From the NCBI GenBank assembly GCA_963682055.1, contig OY821746.1, positions 26,044,481 to 26,108,480 of the forward strand: a DNA stretch of 64,000 bases, in the 5' to 3' direction. Positions 46,001 through 57,500 of this stretch are shown one piece after another. Made by a program: the position numbers and the translations under genes. This DNA comes from Primula veris. Lineage: Eukaryota > Streptophyta > Magnoliopsida > Ericales > Primulaceae. Every line of letters starts with the position of its first letter. The first letter of the stretch is position 1. The notes under the pieces were generated by a model. That model made no database searches. It was not told where the DNA came from and was given only the letters and a program-made list of their open reading frames with translations.

Positions 46001-49000
46001 AGTTAAGATATAAAAATATCCCTAAAACGCAACAACTTAAAAGACAATTGCATTCTAAAAAACCTTGATAATGCATCAAAAGATTTTTATGAAGAGCGGG
46101 GATATCATATAGATAAAAAGAACTGATAGTTCCAAAGCATTATACTCACTCACTGAAAGCATGTAAACCTTGTCAGCATCAAACAAACATGCAAAGATAG
46201 ATTCACTAAGATGAACAGACAAAACAAAAATGGCAATCTAGGAAAATTACCAGCAGAAATCGGAAATAAAAGGGATGTTTATACAGCTAGGGAAGATTAA
46301 CTATTCAAAACACAGGCAAAATAAAAACAACTAAAGTTCTCGTCCAATATCCACGACCGAGTGTTGCCGTGTTGGATACCACAGAAGCATCAAAAGTGAA
46401 CTTTTTCCGAGAAGCAAAGTTGACTAATATACCCAAATATAACGAGTACAGTATTAATAGTAGGAGAAACCATGCATAGAACTTAATGAGGCGGCTACAG
46501 GATGGAGTCAGTCAAGACAAATTTATCGGCCACATTTGGCAACATTTTAACTGAAGCCTCCATCTAGTTTTTGAAGTGGCCTATACTCCATATAATATGC
46601 CAATTAAAAAATTATTTGATTCTTCAAGTGGAACATAAAGAATGATGTTTGATTACTATACTAGGAGGACAATCATCATAGTGATAAATCATATCAATTT
46701 ACCCGGCCGTCTGTGGCTTTGACTAAAATATTATAATCTTACCATAATTCCAATTTTAAAAAGGTCATTCAAGAATTTCACTCATGCCACATGATTGAAA
46801 CCACAACCTCCTATATGAAAGTGTGAGTTTTGGCCACTACGCTTGCCCCAGTGGGTAACGCATAATCCTTGCTCTGTTGACTAGTTTAAATACATACCCA
46901 TCAAAAGGTCGATAACAATATACAAGTAAAACCTCTATAAATTAATATTGTTGGGACCAGAGATGTTTATTAATTTAGAGAGGTATTAATTAATAGATAA
47001 ATTAATGATTTATTATTTTAAATAAGTTTTTATCGATTCAATAGATATACTCGTTAATAACATAAAACTCATTACATATTACTAAGATTATTCGTTAAAC
47101 TCGTTAGTAAAGTGAAATACACTAATTCACCTACTAATATATAAATTGTGTTACATCTTCAACCATCTAGCAATCTAAGCAAAAACATTAGATACATTAA
47201 AATAGGTAGGAGCCCCAACTAGATTTAAATAAATTAAATGGAAGGATCTTATCAACGTCCATAAATGATAAATCATAGATCGAACCGCCGAATCTGAAAA
47301 ACAGGTTGCTATCATCTAGCTTTGTATCGGCTAAGTTCACGAGTTGAAGATAAGCGGACTCGAACCGCTTAGGGTAAACCACCGCCTCTCAGGTCCCCCG
47401 ACTTATTCTACCATAGAGGCCAACGATAGACAATAACTCCCCCCCGAACACAGCTTACAACTTTCATCGTACTGTGCTCTCCAAAGAGCAACTCTTCTCA
47501 AAATCTCACTCAAGGGGTACTGAGTTGGAATCCCATTCTAACTAAGGATTCTTATGGTCATATTTCACTAAATCGCTCTATTAATGTTTGTCGTTTTGAA
47601 TATTAATTAATTTATGATTTTGAGGGGACCAAATATTTATATAAGGATCTTTTGAAAATTTATCATATTATTAATTTATCATATTTTGAGGGGAATCCCA
47701 TTCTAACTAAGGATTCTTATGGTCATATTTCACTAAATCGCTCTATTAATGTTTGTCGTTTTGAATATTAATTAATTTATGATTCTGAGGGGACCAAATA
47801 TTTATATAAGGATCTTTTGAAAATTTATCATATTATTAATTTATCGAAATTAGCGATTTTTTACATTGGCCCAAGTCGGGACCCGGATAAAATTATTATT
47901 TTAGAGTTTTTATTAATTTACCGAGCATCAATTTATATAGGTTCTACTGTATAAACACAAATTGACAAAACTGGAAGCATGTACAACTTAAGGTGAAGAA
48001 AGAATTGTGCACAAGATAGAGAAAACTAAAGAAAGTCGCAAAAACGAGATCGTCTTTGCCAACACACAAAAAAGAACCCACGAACAGTTATGATAAAAGG
48101 AAGGTGAAACTTAACCTATAGAATTTCTAAGGAGCAAAAACATTAAAGAACCTAAACTTTAACTAATACGATCGACAGAACACCGAGGAACAAGAAGGGT
48201 GAATCCAATACATACAAGTAATAACTCATGCAATACCATAAGAAACCAACTCACATCCTATCAAGCACTACAAACACCTATATAAATTGATGGACATAAG
48301 AGATGGATAAAGTGAATGAAGAAGGAATCCTGCTCAAGATCGGAAAAAAGTTCAATACTTAGATCAACAAAGTTAAAGAATAAAACAGGGGGCTTATGAA
48401 CCACAATTGAAACATAAAAAACTAAAGATAAACAATAAACAATCAGGAAATAAATATGCATGAAATCAATTAAATTTGGACCAGTGTAATTCCATAGGTA
48501 AAAGTGCTTTAAATCACCCAATCAATCACCTAAATTACGAAAGAAAACAAAGCACGGGGGAAGGGACACAAGGGAAACTCTTATACATGCATGCTAGTAC
48601 CAATTCAAAAATCAGTGCTACAAATTAACTTATGATCCTTATGACCAGTACATATAGAGATAATTGTGAAGAAAGCTGGAATCATGCCTAAAATGAAATA
48701 ACAGTAGACCAGTATCAACTAGATAGGCTCAGACTCAAATAGAGGGAACCTAAGGATATACATACCATAGAAAAACACAAAAATGCAAAGACCAAAAGAA
48801 GAAGAAGAAACATACATTCATCTACCAATAATACATTTATGAAAGAACTCAGCATGGAATTATTAAAACTAGACCATTAGAATTTCCACACTGTAAAAGG
48901 TTGCTCACCATATATGAACCTGATGCTAGTTTGACTACAATGTTTGAGAAAATAAGGTTGCTTATCTAAAACTAAGAAATTATACAAAATACAAATTAAA

Positions 49001-51657
49001 CCAACTTAAATAAGATCAGCAATTTTAGCCCTTTAAAAAAAATTGGTTCTTGAACCTTTTTGACTATTTCTATTATATCCCGCATTCTATAAATGTAACT
49101 AACATTTCACCTTCACAAAGAAATTTCACCATTATTGCCCCGAACTGTTGCTCCTGGCACGACCAGATAAGGCTTAGCTGAGCGTAATGCGTATTACCAT
49201 ATAGTAAACTTCAAGTTTACTCAGTAAACTTGAACTAAAGCTTGACCTGATGTTTAGCTAACAACCCATATTTAGTGCATTTGATAACTGTTTTTTTTTT
49301 ACTTTTTTCTTTAAAAAAAGCTTAAACTGTTATGTTTCCTATCTTCTCTAGCTTTTGGGTCAAAAAAGCTCCAAAGCAGATAAGCTAGAAATTCAATGTT
49401 TTTTTTACATTAAAAGTTGTTTTCCGAAAAACAGTTGTTTATATAGTTACAGCTTACAAGTCACTATAAGTTGAAACAAGTAAACTTATAAGTAAAAATA
49501 AGATCTACATCACCTATTAAGTACACAAAACTGAGGAGGTGCCAAACACTAATGTGCCACTTTTTTTTTAAGTACGCTTTTTTTCTCCACTGCTTTCTTT
49601 AAGCAACTTTCTGACCAAAAAACTGATGCCAAACGGTTCATTAACAAATGAGGAGAAACTAAAAAATGCAGCCAAACAAGTCCTTTATCATCCCTAATAC
49701 AAAGGGGGTAAAAGAAGTTCTTAATACCTGAGAATCGCCCCCAGTGCAAAAAACTTCTTGCTCAACATATATCTACCTAATGCCTGTTTGACTAATATTT
49801 TTGTGTAAATAAGCTTACTTATCTGGAACTAAGAAAGAGATACAAATACACCCTACTTAAATAAGATCAGGAATCCGAATAGATTCTAGCTAGCCAACCA
49901 AATATAAGCAAATTAGCAGAGATTAAAAGATACAACCAAACTACTCCTTCATCAACTCTAATGACAAAAGGGGGTAAAGAAAAAGGTGTAACACTTCAGA
50001 ATCATTCCTAGGACTAACAAATTTGCTGGTTTGGTAAAGATTAAAAGATGCAACCTGATGGTTTTTGACTACAACATTCGAGCAGATTAGATTACTTAAT
50101 TAAACCCAAGAAATACATGCCACTTAAACAAAATCAGGAAAACCAAAAAGATAAGCTTTTTAGCTACCCAACCAATAAAAGCAAATTACAAGAGATTAAA
50201 ACATGCAACCAAACAAGTCTTTCATCAACCCTAAAACAAAAGGAGATAAATAAATCCTAAATCCCTCAGAATCATTCCCAGCAACCATATTACTACCTCT
50301 GCTTTGAGAAGCTCGCTTCATAGTGAAAAGGCTCAATTCAAATCAAAGCTTAAGAAAAAATTAAACAGCTTGTTTTCCGCTTTTAGGTCACGTTTTTACA
50401 CTTTTTGCGCATTTGGCATAGCTATTGCTAAAACGCTTCAATTAAGTTTTCGCTTTTTAAAACACCGATTACTACTACAGAGCCAACTTGCACAATTAGA
50501 ACATGACCCAATTCCTAGCTAACAACCCATATATAAGCAAATTAGCACAGATTTTAAAAAAAAAACCTGGGGTAATAATATAAATAAATAAATAAAACTT
50601 AAAAAAACCTCAGAACCATTCCCAGCATCCGTATTACTACCTCTGTTTAAAAGCTTGGTTCGTAGAGAAAAAAGTCAATAAAAGCTCAATTCAAAACTTA
50701 AGAAAGGCGAAAAAAGCTTGCTTTTCCGCTTTTTGGCTATTAGCGTAGCTATTAAAACACAGATTACTACAGAGTATACTCGAAAAATTAGAACATGACC
50801 TAATTTCAAGCTAACAACCCATATATAAGCAAATTAGCAGAGACTAAAAAAACACAAAGAGGTAATAGTAATAATATAAAAAATAAAAAACTAATATACC
50901 TCAGAATCGTTGCCAGCAACGGTATCCCACATCTCCTTCTCCACATCATCGCCACCCGAAAACCCACTCTCTCTCCTCTTCTTCTTGCCCTTACTCGAAG
51001 ACGAAGAAAACTTCTTCCTCTTTCCCATTGCCGCCACCTCATCGTATCCTCCCTCCTCCTCCTCCACCACGTCATCATATCTCTCCACCTCCTCGTCCGC
51101 CACGTCATCAAACCCCTTCCCCTTACTCGAGGACGCCGAAGAAAACTTCTTCCTCTTCCCCATCGCCGCCACCTCATCATACCCTCCCTCCTCCTCCTCC
51201 GCCACGTCATCAAACCCCGGAACATCATCTGCCACGTCATCAAACCCCGACACCTCATCCTCATCCACTAATCCTTTTGCGACGCTGATCTTCTTGACGA
51301 GGCGTTTACGGGGCTTGGATTTTCCGTCATCGTTGTATACCGGAGTCGGGGACCGTTCCTGGCGACGCCATGTGTCTCCGTCGTCTTCCTGGGGATCGTC
51401 TTCTTCCGAGTCCACGTCGTCGAAGGTGAGGGGATTTTCGTCTTCATCTCGGTCCCTGCAAAAATAAAAAAAATTAATCGAATTTGATAATTTGAAATCG
51501 AATGGATTGATAAAAAAACCCCTAATTCAATAAAAAGGGATCGATGAAATTGAATTGATTGAGAAAAAACCCTAATTCAATAAATTGGAAAAATTAAAAG
51601 AAAAGCCTAGAAAGTGAAGAGAGAGAGAGAGACTTACGGATCTTTTTCGTAACCCAT
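43067..51657 (-). CDS. IWS1: Transcription elongation factor IWS1 (SPN1) homologue, 11 exons
   Basis: Exons (minus): 51657-51638, 51455-50900, 45983-45864, 45750-45530, 45423-45294, 45201-45139, 45049-44972, 44069-43978, 43866-43801, 43712-43553, 43165-43067. They total 1605 nt and 534 residues, in phase. The N-terminal ~230 residues are acidic and disordered. The conserved core at about 235-410 is the TFIIS N-terminal (LW) helical domain, with FLDHGVLTLLKNWLEPLP, LPNINIREAILRILTDFP and LAKDLVDKWSRPIFNKST. The C-terminus ends VEGRGMVKYL. IWS1 binds SPT6 and RNA polymerase II in elongation and, in plants, in brassinosteroid-regulated gene expression (family knowledge). Exon 2 carries an internal duplication of ~45 codons (GGYDEVAAMGKRKKFSS appears twice). 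Intron 2 is 4.9 kb and full of insertions. Confidence 0.94.
47240..47560 (-). other. Nuclear plastid DNA insertion (trnA-UGC / trnA-rrn23 spacer)
   Basis: Read on the minus strand, this carries the 3' part of the plastid trnA-UGC group II intron (words such as GAGAGCACAGTACGATGAAAG and GGGGGACCTGAGAGGCGG). Next come the trnA 3' exon end (AGCGGTTCGAGTCCGCTTATC) and the spacer towards rrn23 (GATTCGGCGGTTCGATCTATG, GGACGTTGATAAGATCC). I recognise these from chloroplast inverted-repeat sequences. About a dozen bases of the 3' exon seem to be missing before the T-arm, so it is a decayed nuclear copy. Confidence 0.82.
47345..47370 (-). pseudogene. trnA-UGC: tRNA-Ala(UGC) 3' fragment, plastid origin
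   Basis: Only the T-arm (GCGGTTCGAGTCCGC) and the acceptor 3' strand are present. The 5' exon, D-arm and anticodon are absent, so it cannot give a tRNA. Confidence 0.8.
47527..47846. repeat. 165-bp tandem duplication spanning the plastid/transposon junction
   Basis: A block starting 'ggaatcccattctaactaag' begins at 47527 and again at 47692. The copies are nearly identical (one visible change, 'gattttgagg' to 'gattctgagg'). Each copy begins in plastid-derived sequence and runs into the host element, so the duplication came after the plastid insertion. Confidence 0.9.
49720..50900 (-). repeat. Repeated copies of the IWS1 exon 2 donor junction within intron 2
   Basis: The true exon 2 end reads, on the plus strand, 'cctcagaatcgttgccagcaac' from 50899. 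Decayed copies start near 50608 ('cctcagaaccattcccagcat'), 50264 ('cctcagaatcattcccagcaa'), 49993 ('cttcagaatcattcctagg') and 49727 ('cctgagaatcgcccccagtgc'). Each is accompanied by the same downstream intron words ('atataagcaaattagcagagatta'). Periods are about 266 to 344 bases. The 50608 copy keeps a GAG|GT donor; at 50264 it has decayed to GAG|GG. Confidence 0.8.
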
Positions 51658-51683
51658 TGGAGTTAGTAGTCTGCAATTGAACG

Positions 51684-51719
<36 letters not shown>

Positions 51720-53593
51720 GAGATGGTGTTTATATAAGCTTTTTTTTATTAGCAAAAGTGTAGCCTATCAAAAACATATAAATTGAGTTTTACTGTATTT
51801 ACAAATAATTCCGGTTACCAAACCGACTAGTTGGGGGCAAAACCTAACTATAAATCATCGGGGCGGCAGAGGTGATGGTAGGAGTGACGGTAATTTTTGA
51901 TCTTATATTTTTAATAAAATATGTGAAAACGGCTCATGATTTGGTATTTTTTATATTTTGCATTTCATTTAAGTTAATAGTTTATATAAAATTTAACATT
52001 TCACGTAAACTAATAATCGCTTCGTCTCTGCCGACTAATTATCGATTTGGCTTTGACTTGAAACATTAATATTGATTAATAGATCGAACTTGCGATTTTG
52101 GCAGTTTATAAACTGGCAAAACATATGGAAAAGACAGCTATGTACATATGTTTAAATTTCATACCACTTCACACATATTTTGCACATTATTCCAAAGAGA
52201 TACATTTGGTGACTTGTAAATTAATGTTGACCTTCTTTCTCTATCTTCTCTTTATTTTAAAAAAAAAGTTTAAAACCAATCCTTATAAAATAAAAGAATA
52301 CTAAAGTAGAGAAATATTTTAGAAAGAAAAAAAAATGACACGAAAATCTACAAAAAGCAAAGCAAACAGTCGGCTATTAATTACTTCAAAATCAGTGGCT
52401 ATTAATAAATTCAGAAATTCATTAGATTAAAAAATAAAGAGTTATGTGATATCTTTTCAATAACTAATTTAATTTTTTTTATTATTATATATTAGACAAA
52501 TTAGTTAGGATTTAATAAATTAAAAACAAATTTTACAACAAAATAAAAACTCAAATAAAAATATAGAAACTCAATGGATAATACTTTAAATCTAATAATT
52601 AATCAAAATTTGAAAAAAATAACAACTGAATATTTATTTTTGAAAAATAGACTTTGTGCCGTTTATTTGATTGACCACAAAAAAAAAAATCCGTACATGT
52701 AACATATTTGTCAACCGGTCATGTATTTAGAAGGAAAACTTATAAGAGCCTTGTTATTTTTTTTGGAATAAAAATCAAAAAAATGTATTTAATTGTCATT
52801 TTTCCAAAAATCTAATGATCACATATATGTAGTTATTATGCTAAGAATAATTTTACTTTTAATTTCTTTTTTATGCTATGAATTCTTTTGTCCAATTTGG
52901 GTACAAAAATTCACACTTTTGTATTGTTTGTTTCCAAAAAAAAGAAACGGTCTGTCACCCGTGTCGGGTGGCTGTTTCGAGTAGCCATAGGACCGCCTCT
53001 GCTAGCCAGTCACCAGCTTGGTCGGTTAGGTTTGATTTATGAATGCCACCGCTAACATCAAAATTCAAATGTTTAAATCATTTTACTTCACAGATGTTCC
53101 GTAAGCTCTTATCGAGACCTTAGGTTTGACAACTTTTCGTGGTACTGAAAATTTTATAACATATTTTGGTATTAATGTGCAAGTAACTTAATACTCGGAT
53201 CTAAATCGCTTTTTGTGGTACTGAAAATTTATAACAGTTTTCGGAGCCCAATCATGTTCCTATTTAATATTATTACTTTGATTAATAATTAGCACTAAAC
53301 CAGAGGTAAAAAACAAGAAGAGAAAAGATTGGGTTGAACCAGAGTTACCTGTAAATTCTATTTAGCTAGGAAAGGCGGTCTCCCAGAAACCTGTTTCGAA
53401 AACGCAAACGGTACTCCTTCAAAAATTTGGGAAAAACGTTTCTGACACATTTCCGAAACTTAAGTGTAACATTGTAAAATATTAAATAAAACTTTTGCAT
53501 GACTGTGTTGGAAATCTAGGACGTGTACGAATGCTTAAAGATGTTTCCATCTGGTGGATAGTGATGTCCAGGTTCGGACCGAGTTTTTGGTGG
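51658..53593. other. IWS1 upstream region and intergenic DNA
   Basis: A (TA)n(GA)n microsatellite at about 51687-51719 lies in the IWS1 leader or promoter. The remainder is AT-rich with no gene recognised. A GC-richer patch at about 52940-53040 and another at about 53350-53420 share partial inverted similarity (an 'aggcggtc' / 'gaccgcct' core) and may be ends of a decayed element. Confidence 0.45.
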
Positions 53594-53602
53594 GGAGGAG
53601 AG

Positions 53603-53983
53603 GAGTTCAAATCTTCTACACCTTATTTTCTATCATCTTCCGTGCCCCATTGCTTATTTTCACTCAAATTTTAAATTTTCACAACTTATACCGTAATTTT
53701 ATAAACTTTTATATTATATTGTATTCAAATTTTAAAACATTTAAACATAATTTTGTTTTAGACAATTTTTTTAATATTAAATGTTTAATTTACACTAATT
53801 TATATATTTATTCCAAAATAAATTTTGTGTGAATTTTCTTTTAAAAATAATTATTAGAATGTATTGATACATGTATTATAGTAATTGTACAATTTTTTTC
53901 AAGTTTTTTAGAATTTTTTTTGGTATAAAATAAGAAGGGGGCACGGAAGGAGATAGAGAATAGGAGGCAGAAGATTTGGACTC
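53603..53983. mobile_element. Mutator-type MITE, 381 bp, with 9-bp TSD
   Basis: Terminal inverted repeats of about 48 bp: the left begins GAGTTCAAATCTTCTACACC, and the right, read in reverse, begins GAGTCCAAATCTTCTGCCTC. Both run into TCTATC(A/T)(T/C)CTTCCGTGCCCC. The element is flanked by the exact 9-base direct repeat GGAGGAGAG (53594-53602 and 53984-53992). A 9-bp duplication with long TIRs is the Mutator-like signature. The interior is AT-rich and non-coding. Confidence 0.85.
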
Positions 53984-53992
53984 GGAGGAGAG

Positions 53993-54550
53993 AGAGGACT
54001 GCAAATTTGCACCATCACATTAACTTACTTTGTTGAAAAGAGAGAGAGCGAGAGCTTACTTTGTTCATTTGGTTGTGTTTTTGCCGGGATAAGTTTTGGT
54101 TGAATTTACTAATGCTCGCAATGGTTTTACAAGTTATTTTGGATCATCATAGCTTCAATCTGGAAAAATGGTTCTACAATTTGAAATTTTAACGAACAAA
54201 TGATTGAGTACCGACATGCGCACTTCATATTTCAAGTGGGTAATCATATAAGTGGACAATGAATGCATTCTTTGGATCTTCACCTTTATACAAATTTCCT
54301 TCGAACAAATGAATAAATAGAAGAGGCAAATATACATACATATGGCTTGTTAACTTGCAAGTTTTAAGTAAATATGATGTTCGAATTTGGAAAACAGCCG
54401 GGTTCATCGAGCCTACAACTTCTAGCCTTACTAAGCTAAAAGAACCAAAAAACCAACTAACTTGATCAGATAAGCACAGTCCAGCTTTGAAGCAAAAAAC
54501 AAACCAACCGGGCTTAAAAGCTGCAAGCAATCAAGGCCATAGCTAATCAC
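53993..54550. other. 3' flank of the J-domain gene
   Basis: Presumed 3' untranslated and intergenic sequence of the minus-strand J-protein gene. No separate gene is recognised. Confidence 0.45.
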
Positions 54551-57500
54551 TTATGCCAACTGACTAAGCAGCTCAGAAGGAAGGGAGGCCGGATCAAGCT
54601 CCCAACAATCTCTTGAAATTTCAGATGCCTCTTCACCTAAAAGCTTCCTAGCAGGGATTTGATGTGAAAATAACCCAAAATCAGGTTTCTCAAGCCACTT
54701 AACAGCATGACTACCAATTTCTCTTCTCTTGAACACCGTCTTAAACCCGTCCACCTTCTCAAGGTAACCCATGCTCAGCCCATATGTCTCATCGTAACTT
54801 GTTAAGCACACAACTATGTCATAGCATCTTTTATCACTATTTTGCGATGCGTTTTCATTAAAAAGTGCCCAAACAGAACCCTTCTTGGGGTAAATTCTAT
54901 ACACCTCTCTAGCCGCCCTCTCGGCGGTCACAGAGTGGGAAAAAATATTCATCGAACGGATTATATCTGTCTCTGCTACTTTAAACCTCCCACAAGAAAC
55001 GCGAACTCCTGTTCTGTCCCAACTCAACAACACCCCGTTTGAACTACTTTCAAGGTCTAACCAAATCAATCTAATCTTAAAAGGGAACAGAGAGACCTCA
55101 TCTATTAATCCATAGTGCCTGGGAATACTATCATCACCATCATATACAGCCCAAACTTGCCCTTTCTTAAGATTCTTTGCTACTCTATCCTTACCGAAAT
55201 CGTAAAAGTCCGAATCTATCACCGACATTATTTCCATATCCACATCCGCGGACACTCTTCTCCGTTTCTTATTATTCGCCTTCTCTCTCTCTTCACGCTT
55301 CTCCTTCGCTCTCAATCTCATCTTCTCCTCTCTTACCTTCTTCTTCGCCCGCATTATGCTCTCTGCTAATGTAATCCCCTCTTCCACAATTTCTTCTTCT
55401 TCTCCGAAACGTCGTGTACGAACTCCTCTGTTAGGCCTCAACACTCTACTCTCATTACTACCCAATGTGCTATTTGCGGGAATTGACCTCTCAAACACCT
55501 CTTCCACAATTTCTTCTTCTTCTTCTTCTTCTTCTTCTTCTTCTTCTTCTTCTTCTTCTTCTCCGAAACGACTTGTACGAACTCCTCTGTTAGGCCTCAA
55601 CACTCTACTATCATTACTACCCAATGTGCCATTTGCAGGAATTGACCTCTCAAACACCTCTGCTGACCTACTCTCTTCTTCCTCAATTCCTGCCCTCTTT
55701 GACCGAGATTCGTCTGCATTTCTCATACTCACACTTTTTCCGTCAAATACAACTCCTTTTTGCATACCTTTTGACCTAAACACTCCATTTTCGCAACCTA
55801 CTGCACCATTTTCCGGCATTGACCTTTCTAATACCTCCGACAATTTAGTCCAATCATCCTGACTTTCCACTCTTTTCGACTTTTTAGATTCATCTGTAAC
55901 CCTAGTACCGACTCCCCTTTTCGACCTCAACTTGCTATTTCCGAGCATTGACCTCTTAAGAATCTCCGATAACACAAACCCCTCATCTTCAACTTCCCCT
56001 TTCTTCAAGTTAGATCCACCTCTTTTCGAAGTTGACAATCCACTACCATTATCTTTTTCCCGCATCGACCTCTCCAACACTTCCGCCAACGTAATTCCCT
56101 CTTCTTCACTATCCTCCATACTCGCCCTACATTCACCTAATCCTTTCGTTCTCACCCCCCTTTTAGATCTCAACTCTCTAATACCACTATTTGACTCCCC
56201 ATTGTTCAATGAAATACTCCCTTCTGTAATTTCCGTTCTTTTAAACTTACATCTACCCAAACCTCTCGTACCCACTCCCTGTTTCGACCTCAACAGTCCA
56301 CTATCATCGGTACCTAATCCATCATTAACAGGCATCGATCTTTCCAACACCTCTCCAACACCTTTATCCTTATTTCCGACATAATCAATTTCTAAAGCCT
56401 TAAAGCTCTTGTTACAACCAGGACACATCAAATTAAAACCCAAATACTTCCGCTCAAACTGGTGCATCAACGTGCATATTACACACAACGTCCAGAACGA
56501 CTCCCTCTCTGCCACGCCACCACCCTCCGTAGCCTCAGCCTGTATTATAATATTATATTGTTCAGAAAACAAATGATTGTATTGAAATTGATTTAGAGAA
56601 TAAGTTTATCTCCTACCTAGATTAGCGTTTACTTCATCTTATTCTACAAGTAAATATGTTACCGTATTAATTGTACTCTACTCTATAAGTCTATATAAAG
56701 AGTCGTGATATATGTAATATACAACATTTACAATATCAAGGGCTCGTTAAGCATCTTTTTTCCCTCTCAAAAAGCTGGTTAAAAATTTAACTAGAAAAAA
56801 AGCTTGCTTCAATGAAGATGCAGTGTAGTATTTCACCACCTGATAATTTATTTTTACCAATTTTAACTTATATAAGTGACTTGTAAGGATACACACAGAT
56901 TTCATCCAAAAAAATCTATTTTGGTAATTTGTAAGTGAAAAAACTAAAAAAAAAGTCTCTAATTCCTAGCTTCCTCTTTCGGACTTTTTTTAAAGCTTTT
57001 TCGACCCGAAAATCTAATTTTCTATATCTAAAATAAGCTAATAAACCAAACAACAATAGCTTCAATTAAGAAAAAAGCAATTACCAAACTAGCACAAAGC
57101 TATCTTTTTACTAGTAAGTACAAATATTAACTATCGTTGTTACTTAAAGGGTATATAATGTGCCTGTCTCATCTTTTTTAGCTTTTGGAATAAGAAAACC
57201 TAGAGTGTTTGATATATAAGCTTTTTAAGATTTTCATAAGCTAGCTTTTGTCAGAAAAGCTAAAAAGCTCAAAAGCAGAAAAGCTAGTACTTTGGGGACT
57301 TTTTTTTAATCTTTTTCACATAAAAATTATCAAGAGAAGAAAATTTTCAATTAAGTCATTTTGTATATTTTCAAGTCACTTAAGTTAGAATAAGTAAAAA
57401 GTGACGTAACAACCAAAATAATTTATAAGTACAAAAAGGTAAGGCGGTGCCACGCAGTTTAAAAGCAGTTTTTTGACCTAAAAAGCCGATGTCAAATGCG

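Larger units (their letters stand above)
46925..47948. mobile_element. TIR element in IWS1 intron 2 carrying plastid DNA
   Basis: The left end reads AGTAAAACCTCTATAAATTAAT; the right end read in reverse is AGTAGAACCTATATAAATTGAT, matching at 19 of 22 bases. The inner flanks on both sides carry 'gggacc' and 'ttattaattta' words of the same family, known as a common class of plant TIR/MITE sequences. The ~1-kb interior holds a plastid fragment and a 165-bp tandem duplication. No transposase is seen and no certain target duplication. Confidence 0.6.

Noticed and set aside
47345..47370. A functional tRNA-Ala gene
   Set aside because: Only the T-arm and 3' acceptor strand are present; it is part of a plastid DNA fragment.
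50910..51467. Plus-strand Ser/Pro-rich frame of 185 codons
   Set aside because: It is the opposite strand of IWS1 exon 2, whose acidic low-complexity coding sequence leaves the complement open.
55356..56384. Plus-strand Ser-rich frames
   Set aside because: These are antisense shadows of the repetitive J-protein exon 2, including the (TTC)n run.
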